Below, piece after piece: positions 1 to 5,743 of a DNA stretch of 6,173 nt. The notes beneath the pieces were generated by a model. It ran no database searches. It saw nothing but the letters and a program-made list of their open reading frames with translations, and was not told where the DNA came from. The translations under genes were made by a program, and so were the position numbers. The DNA comes from Propionibacteriales bacterium (GTDB lineage Bacteria; Actinomycetota; Actinomycetes; Propionibacteriales; Propionibacteriaceae), in the NCBI GenBank assembly GCA_030453285.1, contig JAKDKP010000157.1, positions 1 through 6,173 of the forward strand. The letters are read 5' to 3'. The stretch's first letter is position 1; the number at the start of each line of letters is the position of its first letter.

Positions 1-1123
1 CGTTGTACAAGCTCTCCAACGGCGGGGGAGCGGTGGTGGCGATGGTCCGCTGCTTCATCCGCTCCTTCTCGTTGATGAACTTGATGAACTCTCGCGACGT
101 GCCCTTGTTCTTGCTGAACTTCGAGATCGCCCAACTGTTGCCCCCCAGCATTGAGGTGCCCGGCCCGTCCATGCCTGGCAGCGGCGCCACGTCGAACTTG
201 CCGTTCACCTTCGACGAGCCGTCGTCGGCGGCAGCCATCGAGTACACGTAGGCCCAGTTGCGCAGGAAGACCAGTTCGCCGTTCTGGAAGGCCTGGCGGC
301 CCTCCTCCTCGGCCCACGTGGTGGCCCGCTTGGGGATGGTCCCGTCGGCAAACATGCCGGTCAGGTTCTCCATGGCGCGCTTGGCCTCGGGGGTGTTCAC
401 CGTTGCCTTGCCGTCGGCACTCATCTTGCCGCCGGCCGAGGCGATCTGTTCGCCGAGGTTGACCGTCAGGCCCTCGTACTTGTTGAACTGGCTGCCATAG
501 CAGTCGATCTTGGATGCCTCGGGGAGCGCCTTGACCTTCGCACAGGCATCCTTCATCTCCTGCCAGGTCTTGGGTGGCGCGGCCACCCCGGCCTTCTCCA
601 ACAGATCCTTGCGGTAGTAGAGCAGCCCGGCGCCGGTGGCATCGGGCACCGCGTACACCTTGTCGAAGTAGGTGACGGTGTCGATCGTCGTCGGCAGATA
701 CTCATCCAGCCCGAAGTCGGCCGGGGTGAGTTCGTCGACGTACCCGTTGGAGGCGAATTCCGCGGTCCACACGGCATCGATCCGGACCAGGGAAAACTCA
801 GTTCCCTTGACCCGGGCATTCTGCAGCAGGGCGGCGCGTTGCCCGTCGGCCTCGGACGGCAGCTCGACGACGGTCACCTTCTCCGTCGGGTTCGCGTCAT
901 TCCACGCCTTGACATCCTTGGCCGTGTAACCCGACGCGTCCTTGCCTCGGACAAGAGTGATCGGGCCACGTTGGTCGTACTCGGCGGCATTGCTCGGCGC
1001 CGTACTCTGCGCCGGTTCGCCACCGCCGTTCTGGCAGGCCCCCAACAGGAGCAGGGATCCGGCAAGCATCACCGCAGCGCCTCGATGCGCTCGCGACGAT
1101 GTGAGCGGGTGTGGGGTAGTCAT
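1..1123 (-). CDS. Sugar ABC transporter substrate-binding lipoprotein, trehalose/maltose-type (C-terminus beyond window)
   Basis: Extracellular lipid-anchored receptor that captures a sugar for a CUT1 ABC importer. Translating the reverse strand from the ATG at 1123 gives 374 residues with no stop before base 1, so the 3' end is missing. Residues 1-30 form a lipoprotein signal: Arg/His n-region, hydrophobic stretch at 16-29 and lipobox LLGAC with Cys30 as the lipidated residue. A short Gly/Ser/Ala linker follows. The solute-binding fold shows family-typical blocks: DAVWTAEFASNGYVDEL (about 116-132), KVYAVPDATGAGLLYYRKDLL (about 155-175), YEGLTVN (216-222), AFQNGELVFLRNWAY (278-292) and LGGNSWAISKFSKN (326-339). 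The YEGL and LRNW blocks recall the LpqY/ThuE/TMBP group, so a disaccharide such as trehalose or maltose is a reasonable but unproven ligand. It lies 63 nt downstream of the helicase on the same strand. Its permeases are probably beyond the left edge. Confidence 0.93.
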   Translation of the reverse strand, partial: MTTPHPLTSSRAHRGAAVMLAGSLLLLGACQNGGGEPAQSTAPSNAAEYDQRGPITLVRGKDASGYTAKDVKAWNDANPTEKVTVVELPSEADGQRAALLQNARVKGTEFSLVRIDAVWTAEFASNGYVDELTPADFGLDEYLPTTIDTVTYFDKVYAVPDATGAGLLYYRKDLLEKAGVAAPPKTWQEMKDACAKVKALPEASKIDCYGSQFNKYEGLTVNLGEQIASAGGKMSADGKATVNTPEAKRAMENLTGMFADGTIPKRATTWAEEEGRQAFQNGELVFLRNWAYVYSMAAADDGSSKVNGKFDVAPLPGMDGPGTSMLGGNSWAISKFSKNKGTSREFIKFINEKERMKQRTIATTAPPPLESLYN

Positions 1124-1130
1124 CGGACAT

Positions 1131-1135
1131 CCTCC
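1131..1135 (-). promoter_or_regulatory. Shine-Dalgarno deciding the start of the left-hand lipoprotein
   Basis: GGAGG on the minus strand sits 7 nt before the ATG at 1123-1121. A competing ATG at 1130-1128 immediately follows the GGAGG, which is too close for initiation, and it opens a different frame with no lipoprotein signal. The remaining part of the 63-nt gap (1124-1186) shows no obvious terminator hairpin. A TAGGCT hexamer (minus strand, 1163-1158) fits a loose actinobacterial -10 pattern but has no convincing -35, so I do not call a promoter. Confidence 0.85.
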
Positions 1136-1186
1136 AGTTTTCTCAATGGTGAGTCAGAGCCTAACCCCAGGAGGAGAGGGTCGTGG

Positions 1187-3724
1187 TCAGTCCAGCCGAA
1201 GAAGTCCACGACTCGTGATCAGGACTGCTCCGACCTCATCGCACAGGTCGAGATCGACGACGGCTTCGATCGCCCAGTCACGGTTGCCCTCGGGGTCGTC
1301 GATCACCTGCCGCAACTCCCAGATTCGTCCGGACCGCTCCACCTGCAGCATGGCCGGGGCACGTGCCTCGGCGCCGATTCCGACCGACTCATGCTCGTCG
1401 TAGTAGTCGTCCAGCGCATCGGCCCAGCCGGCGGCGTCCATGATCATCTTCTGGGGCGGGTCGGTGAGTTCGGCACTGCGTTGTTCGAGTTCGGCCAGGA
1501 CGCCCGGGCGGTCTCGGGCGATGAGTTCGACCCGGTGGAACATGGCGTTGCGCAATTGGACAAGGAAGGCGCGCTCGTTGCCGGTCACCGGGCGCGGTGC
1601 CACCGTCGGTGCCGTGGGTGACAGCACGTCCTGGGTCGGGTTGGTCAGGTCTTCCCATTCGTCCAGCAGACTGGAATCGGTCTGCCGGATGAGTTCTCCC
1701 AGCCACTCGACCAGGTCGTCGAACTCCTCATTGCGTACGGCTTCGGGCACCGAATGGCGCAGCGTTCGGTAGGCATCGGTCAGGTAGCGCAGCAGCAGGC
1801 CCTCGGAGCGCGACAGCCCGTACGCCGACACGTATTCGCCGAACCCGGCGCCGGTCTCGTACATCTCACGGACGACCGACTTCGGTGCCAGGGCGTCCTC
1901 GCCGATCCATGGGTGATGCTCGCGATACCGGTCCAGCAGATGGGTCAGCAATTCCTCCAACGGCTTGGGCCAACTGATCTCCTCGATCAGCTCCATCCGC
2001 TCCTCGTACTCGATCCCGTCGGCCTTCATCGCACCGATCGCCTCACCGCGGGCGCGACGCTCCTGAGCCCAGAGCACCTGACGCGGATCCTCAAGAATCG
2101 CCTCGACCACCGACACCACATCGCGGGCGTACGAGTCGGACTCGCGGTCAAGCACCTCGAAGGCCGCCAACGCGAACGGGGCCAGCGGCTGGTTGAGGGC
2201 GAAGTCTCGTTGCAGGTCGACGGTCAGGTCGTAGCGGCGGCCGTGCCGATCAGCCTGCTCCAGGCGGCGGACGGCGCCGGAGCTGATCAACTCCCGTGCC
2301 AGCACGACGGCGTGCTTGCGCAGCCGGAGCTTGCCGGCCTCGTCCTGATGGCTGGTGGTGATCAACTGGTGCATCGCGGCGACCGGGTTCCCTTCCCGTG
2401 CCAGGATGTTGATCAACATCGAGTGACTGATCCGCATCCTGGGTTGCAAGGGTTCCGGCGGCGCAGCCATCAGTCGGTCGAAGGTCTCCTCGGTCCACGA
2501 GATCTGGCCCTCGGGTGGCTGCTTGCGCTGCACCTTGCGCTGCTTCTTGGGGTCGTCGCCGGCCTTGGCCAGCGCGCGCAGGTTCTCGATCACATGGTCG
2601 GGAGCCTGCACCACCACCCAGCCGCGGGTGTCGTACCCGGCCCTGCCCGCGCGACCGACGATCTGGTGGAACTCCCGTGCCCGCAACATCCGCTGCTTGG
2701 TGCCGTCGAACTTGGTCAGTGAGGTGAGCAGCACCGTACGGATCGGCACATTGATGCCGACGCCAAGGGTGTCGGTGCCGCAGATGATCTTGAGCAGCCC
2801 GTCCTGGGCAAGTTGTTCGACCAGCCTCCGATACTTGGGCAGCATGCCAGCATGGTGCACACCGATGCCCTGGCGGACCAATCGGGACAGGGTGCGGCCG
2901 AAGCCGGTGGCGAACCGGAAGTGGCCGATCCGCTCGCTGATCGCGGCCCGTTCGGTCTTGCTGCACACGTTCAGCGACAACAGCGACTGGGCCCGCTCCA
3001 GGGCCGAGGCCTGGGTGAAGTGCACGACGTAGACCGGGGCCCGTTCGTTGTCGAGCAACTCCTGCAGGGTCTCGTGCACCGGCGTGGTCGACCAGGAGAA
3101 CTCCAACGGCACCGGACGCTCGGTGCCGCCGATCACGGCCGTACGGCGGCCCGTACGCCGGGTTAGATCGTCGACAAAGGCGTCCACCTCGCCGAGCGTC
3201 GCCGACATCAACAAGAACTGCGCCTGCGGCAGTTCGAGCAACGGCACCTGCCAGGCCCAGCCGCGGTTCGGTTCGGTGTAGAAGTGGAACTCGTCGGCGA
3301 TCACCAGCCCGACGTCGGCCTCGGCGCCCTCGCGCAAGGCGATGTTGGCCAGGATCTCGGCCGTGCAGCAGATGATCGGCGCATCGGCGTTGACCGACGC
3401 GTCCCCGGTCACCATGCCGACATTGTCGGCGCCAAACACCTCGCACAGGGCAAAGAACTTCTCCGACACCAACGCCTTGATCGGTGCGGTGTAGAAGCTG
3501 ACCCGGTCATCGGCCAGGGCGATGAAGTGGGCCGCGGTGGCCACCAGACTCTTGCCCGAACCGGTCGGGGTCGACAGGATCAGGTTGGCGCCGTCCAACA
3601 GCTCCAGCACGGCTTCATCCTGGTGCGGGTACAACGTCGTCCCGCGCCCCTCGGCCCAGCCGGCAAACGCGTCGTACAGGTCATCGGGGTCGGGCGTGGA
3701 CGGGATCGCGGCACTCAGAGACAT
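1187..3724 (-). CDS. DEAD/DEAH-box superfamily 2 helicase with C-terminal DUF3516 region
   Basis: Predicted cytoplasmic ATP-dependent nucleic-acid helicase of 845 residues, in the Ski2/Mtr4-like branch of SF2. Visible motifs in order: Q-motif region LYPHQ (31-35), Walker A STPTGSGKS (51-59), motif Ia TAPIKAL (79-85), motif II D144-E-F-H147, motif III SAT (174-176), HHAGMLPKYRRLVE (290-303), motif V region GTDTLGVGINVP (316-327) and motif VI QIVGRAGRAGYD (354-365). All ATPase and helicase motifs look intact. A Lys/Arg-rich linker lies at about 393-401. The remaining half (about 410-845) is mostly helical and acidic and matches my recollection of DUF3516 proteins of about 840 residues. Its substrate is not known; RNA processing or decay is inferred from Ski2 relatives. 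The start at 3724 has no clear Shine-Dalgarno; the next in-frame options would cut into the conserved N-terminus. It could be co-transcribed with the lipoprotein gene 63 nt downstream. It is distinct from HelY, which lacks this C-terminal region. Confidence 0.93.
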   Translation of the reverse strand: MSLSAAIPSTPDPDDLYDAFAGWAEGRGTTLYPHQDEAVLELLDGANLILSTPTGSGKSLVATAAHFIALADDRVSFYTAPIKALVSEKFFALCEVFGADNVGMVTGDASVNADAPIICCTAEILANIALREGAEADVGLVIADEFHFYTEPNRGWAWQVPLLELPQAQFLLMSATLGEVDAFVDDLTRRTGRRTAVIGGTERPVPLEFSWSTTPVHETLQELLDNERAPVYVVHFTQASALERAQSLLSLNVCSKTERAAISERIGHFRFATGFGRTLSRLVRQGIGVHHAGMLPKYRRLVEQLAQDGLLKIICGTDTLGVGINVPIRTVLLTSLTKFDGTKQRMLRAREFHQIVGRAGRAGYDTRGWVVVQAPDHVIENLRALAKAGDDPKKQRKVQRKQPPEGQISWTEETFDRLMAAPPEPLQPRMRISHSMLINILAREGNPVAAMHQLITTSHQDEAGKLRLRKHAVVLARELISSGAVRRLEQADRHGRRYDLTVDLQRDFALNQPLAPFALAAFEVLDRESDSYARDVVSVVEAILEDPRQVLWAQERRARGEAIGAMKADGIEYEERMELIEEISWPKPLEELLTHLLDRYREHHPWIGEDALAPKSVVREMYETGAGFGEYVSAYGLSRSEGLLLRYLTDAYRTLRHSVPEAVRNEEFDDLVEWLGELIRQTDSSLLDEWEDLTNPTQDVLSPTAPTVAPRPVTGNERAFLVQLRNAMFHRVELIARDRPGVLAELEQRSAELTDPPQKMIMDAAGWADALDDYYDEHESVGIGAEARAPAMLQVERSGRIWELRQVIDDPEGNRDWAIEAVVDLDLCDEVGAVLITSRGLLRLD

Positions 3725-3784
3725 TTGTCGTCACGCTATCCCAACGCGACCGATGCCCCGATTCCGAAGGGCAACGGCTCCCTT

Positions 3785-3801
3785 GAAGCGGTATGTGCTT
3801 C
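3785..3801. promoter_or_regulatory. Inverted repeat GAAGC-N7-GCTTC, possible repressor operator
   Basis: Perfect 5-bp arms (3785-3789 and 3797-3801) around a 7-nt spacer overlap the weak plus-strand promoter candidate. The left half, TTGAAGC, equals half of the classical LacI-family palindrome TTGAAGCGCTTCAA, and sugar-uptake operons of Actinobacteria are often controlled by LacI or ROK repressors. However, the halves here are 7 nt apart rather than adjacent. An overlapping TGTG-N8-CACA repeat (3794-3809) with a central CG is a second weak candidate. Arms this short occur by chance fairly often. Confidence 0.25.
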
Positions 3802-3813
3802 GTGACACAGTGA

Positions 3814-3840
3814 GGCGGCCCGCGCCGTCGGGGGCCAGCC
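3814..3840 (+). other. GC-rich stem-loop just upstream of the transporter operon ribosome binding site
   Basis: GGC (3814-3816) pairs with GCC (3838-3840) and GGCCC (3817-3821) pairs with GGGCC (3832-3836), leaving a bulged A at 3837 and a 10-nt loop. It ends 8 nt before the AAGGAG site. No U-tract follows, so it is not an ordinary intrinsic terminator. If transcribed it could stabilise the 5' end of the message or affect translation; in such GC-rich DNA it may also be accidental. Confidence 0.3.
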
Positions 3841-3848
3841 AAGAAATG

Positions 3849-3854
3849 AAGGAG
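3849..3854 (+). promoter_or_regulatory. Shine-Dalgarno AAGGAG deciding the GTG start of the first permease
   Basis: AAGGAG is followed by a 6-nt spacer and the GTG at 3861, an optimal arrangement. The in-frame ATG at 3846 overlaps the site itself and cannot use it. The in-frame GTG at 3867 and ATG at 3882 are farther away (12 and 27 nt). Confidence 0.8.
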
Positions 3855-3860
3855 TCGTTC

Positions 3861-4790
3861 GTGTCCGTGACCGAATCTGTCATGGCTCAACCGCAGGCGA
3901 GCGATCGGCCGCCGCCAGCGCGTCGCCGCGACGACACCAGACTGGCGCTGCTCTTCATCGCCCCGGCGACGGTGGGTTTCCTGATTTTCCTCGGCTGGCC
4001 GACCGTCCGAGGCATTTGGCTGAGCTTCACCGAGTTCAACCTGCTCACCCCAGCTGAGTTCAACGGGTTCGACAACTACCTGCGGATGGTCGGAGATCCG
4101 ATCTTCTGGAATGCGATGGGCGTCACGCTGCTGTACGTGGTGATCAACATCGGGCTGCAGACCGTTGTGGCGCTCGTGGTGGCGGTGATGATGCAACGCC
4201 TCACCCAATCCAGCCTGTTGCGCGGGCTGGTGCTCACCCCGTACCTGGTGTCCAATGTGGTGGCCGCGATGGTCTTCCTGTGGATTCTCGACACCCAGTT
4301 GGGGGTCGGCAACCAGGTGCTGGCCGGCCTCGGGCTGGAGCGGATCCCTTTCCTGTCCGACGACGCCACCGTCATTCCCACCATTGCGGTGATCAACGTG
4401 TGGCGCCACGTCGGCTACACCGCACTGTTGATCTTCGCCGGCCTGCAGGCCATCCCGCAGACCGTGTACGAGGCAGGCAAGGTGGACGGTGCCTCGGAGA
4501 TCAAGATGTTCTTCTCCATCACCCTGCCCCTGCTGCGGCCGATCATGGCATTGGTGTTGATCATGACCATCATCGGATCCTTCCAGGTGTTCGACACCGT
4601 GGCCGTCACCACCGAGGGCGGACCGGTGAACTCATCGCGGGTGCTGCAGTTCTACATCTACGACATGGCGTTCGGTCGTTTCCAATTCGGATACGCCTCC
4701 GCACTGGCGGTCGGCCTGCTCGTGGTGCTGCTGGTGGTCACCCTCGTCCAATACAAACTGACCCGGGCCGGCAGCTCGGACCTGGGTTGA
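3861..4790 (+). CDS. Carbohydrate ABC transporter permease, MalF/UgpA-like (CUT1)
   Basis: Integral membrane subunit of a sugar importer, 309 residues, the usual size for short MalF-type permeases of Gram-positive bacteria. The N-terminus (about 1-27) is cytoplasmic, with a Pro/Arg-rich stretch PPPARRRDD before the first membrane helix (about 28-48). Further hydrophobic helices lie near 87-112, 119-141, 171-195, 226-246 and 278-298, giving six. The cytoplasmic EAA loop that docks with the ATPase is seen at about 204-223: EAGKVDGA, then the conserved LP at 222-223. The usual second Ala of EAA is Gly here, a common variation in this subfamily. The segment GGPVNSSRVLQFYIYDMAF (253-271) is also typical. 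It is the first gene of a tight operon: the MalG-like partner starts 12 nt after its stop. Substrate cannot be read from the permease. Confidence 0.95.
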   Translation: MSVTESVMAQPQASDRPPPARRRDDTRLALLFIAPATVGFLIFLGWPTVRGIWLSFTEFNLLTPAEFNGFDNYLRMVGDPIFWNAMGVTLLYVVINIGLQTVVALVVAVMMQRLTQSSLLRGLVLTPYLVSNVVAAMVFLWILDTQLGVGNQVLAGLGLERIPFLSDDATVIPTIAVINVWRHVGYTALLIFAGLQAIPQTVYEAGKVDGASEIKMFFSITLPLLRPIMALVLIMTIIGSFQVFDTVAVTTEGGPVNSSRVLQFYIYDMAFGRFQFGYASALAVGLLVVLLVVTLVQYKLTRAGSSDLG

Positions 4791-4802
4791 GGGCGGCGCA
4801 CC

Positions 4803-5732
4803 ATGACACTCGGCTCCACTGCCTCCAGCACCACCGACGCCGAGGCTCGGCCACGGAGGCGACCGAGCATCGGCACCGTCATCGCGTGGGCGTTCATGGG
4901 CCTCTTCCTGCTCTGGACGCTGTTTCCGTTCTACTGGATGCTGCGCACCGCGCTGTCGAGCAACAACGCGTTGTACGCCGGCAGCAACAGTTGGCTCCCG
5001 GTCGACTTCACCACCTCCGGTTTCGCCCGGGTGTTCGGTTGGCAGACCGGCGAGGAGGCGATCGCCGACGGCGGGTCGGGTCAGGCGATCAACTTCTGGC
5101 TCTACCTGCGCAATTCGATCGTGGTGGCGCTGCTGGTCACCCTCGGCCAGACCTTCTTCTCGGCGATGGCCGCGTACGCCTTCTCCCGATTGGAGTGGCG
5201 CGGACGGAATCTCGTCTTCGGCATCTTCCTGGCCGGCATGATGGTGCCGACCATCTTCACCTACCTGCCGAATTTCGTGTTGATCAAGCAACTGGGGCTG
5301 GTCGATTCGCTGCTGGGCATCGCCCTGCCGACGATGCTGATGGCACCGTTCGCGGTGTTCTTCCTCCGGCAGTTCTTCCTGAACATCCCCAAGGAGGTCG
5401 AGGAGGCCGCGCTGATCGACGGCGCCAGCAAGGTACGGGTGTTCTTCACCTTGATCCTGCCCATGTCGGCGCCGGCGGTGGCCACCCTGCTCGTACTGAC
5501 CTTCATCACGAGTTGGAACGACTACTTCTGGCCCCTGATGGTGTCCTACACCGATGAATCGCGGGTGCTGAACGTCGGCCTGGGTGTGTTCAAGTCCCAG
5601 ACTCCGCAGACCGGCCCCGACTGGTCCGGACTGATGGCCGCCACCCTGGTCGCCGCACTGCCCATGCTGATCGTCTTCATCGCCTTCGCCAAGCGGATCG
5701 TGAACTCGGTCGGCTTCTCGGGCATCAAGTGA
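4803..5732 (+). CDS. Carbohydrate ABC transporter permease, MalG/UgpE-like (CUT1)
   Basis: Second membrane subunit, expected to pair with the preceding permease to form the translocation pore. It has 309 residues. A polar N-terminus with a basic patch RPRRRP (16-21) precedes membrane helix 1 (about 24-46). Other hydrophobic helices lie near 104-126, 137-158, 165-190, 219-240 and 278-298. The EAA loop is textbook: EEAALIDGAS (200-209) followed by LP (219-220), with the adjacent ITSWNDYFWPL block (235-245) characteristic of MalG-type proteins. The C-terminus ends in GFSGIK, the usual style of MalG-like tails. A Gly/Ser-containing external loop (about 80-100) separates helices 1 and 2. The start is supported by GAGGG at 4789-4793, overlapping the stop of the upstream gene, with 9 nt spacing, which suggests translational coupling. 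The binding-protein gene follows after 11 nt. Confidence 0.96.
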   Translation: MTLGSTASSTTDAEARPRRRPSIGTVIAWAFMGLFLLWTLFPFYWMLRTALSSNNALYAGSNSWLPVDFTTSGFARVFGWQTGEEAIADGGSGQAINFWLYLRNSIVVALLVTLGQTFFSAMAAYAFSRLEWRGRNLVFGIFLAGMMVPTIFTYLPNFVLIKQLGLVDSLLGIALPTMLMAPFAVFFLRQFFLNIPKEVEEAALIDGASKVRVFFTLILPMSAPAVATLLVLTFITSWNDYFWPLMVSYTDESRVLNVGLGVFKSQTPQTGPDWSGLMAATLVAALPMLIVFIAFAKRIVNSVGFSGIK

Positions 5733-5743
5733 GAGGAACGCAG

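Larger units (their letters stand above)
3725..3860. promoter_or_regulatory. Divergent intergenic region between helicase and sugar-uptake operon
   Basis: This 136-nt non-coding stretch must hold the promoters for the minus-strand helicase and the plus-strand transporter operon. On the plus strand TTGAAG (3783-3788) followed after 17 nt by CACAGT (3806-3811) is a weak sigma-70-like candidate; the -10 matches poorly. On the minus strand TAGCGT (3738-3733) lies 8 nt before the helicase ATG without a good -35 or Shine-Dalgarno, so a leaderless or nearly leaderless helicase transcript is possible. Both promoter guesses are inference from short matches. Two inverted repeats inside the region are listed separately. 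Confidence 0.6.

Noticed and set aside
839..1621. Plus-strand open frame of 260 codons across the helicase/lipoprotein junction
   Set aside because: It overlaps the ends of two real minus-strand genes and their ribosome binding site; no domain is recognisable.
1754..2722. Plus-strand open frame of 322 codons inside the helicase gene
   Set aside because: It is wholly antisense to the helicase, which has all family motifs. The predicted product is Gln/His/Leu/Gly-rich with no recognisable domain, typical of a GC-rich shadow frame.
2250..3446. Minus-strand open frame of 398 codons in another frame of the helicase
   Set aside because: Its Arg/Gly/His-rich composition and lack of motifs mark it as an alternative-frame artefact of the true gene.
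3522..3860. Upstream in-frame extension of the first permease
   Set aside because: It would overlap the start of the helicase gene on the other strand and adds an Arg/Ser/Pro-rich segment unlike any permease; the GTG at 3861 has an optimal ribosome binding site.
4280..5557. Plus-strand open frame of 425 codons spanning both permeases
   Set aside because: It runs out of frame through two clear permease genes and their junction and encodes an Arg/His-rich sequence with no membrane helices.
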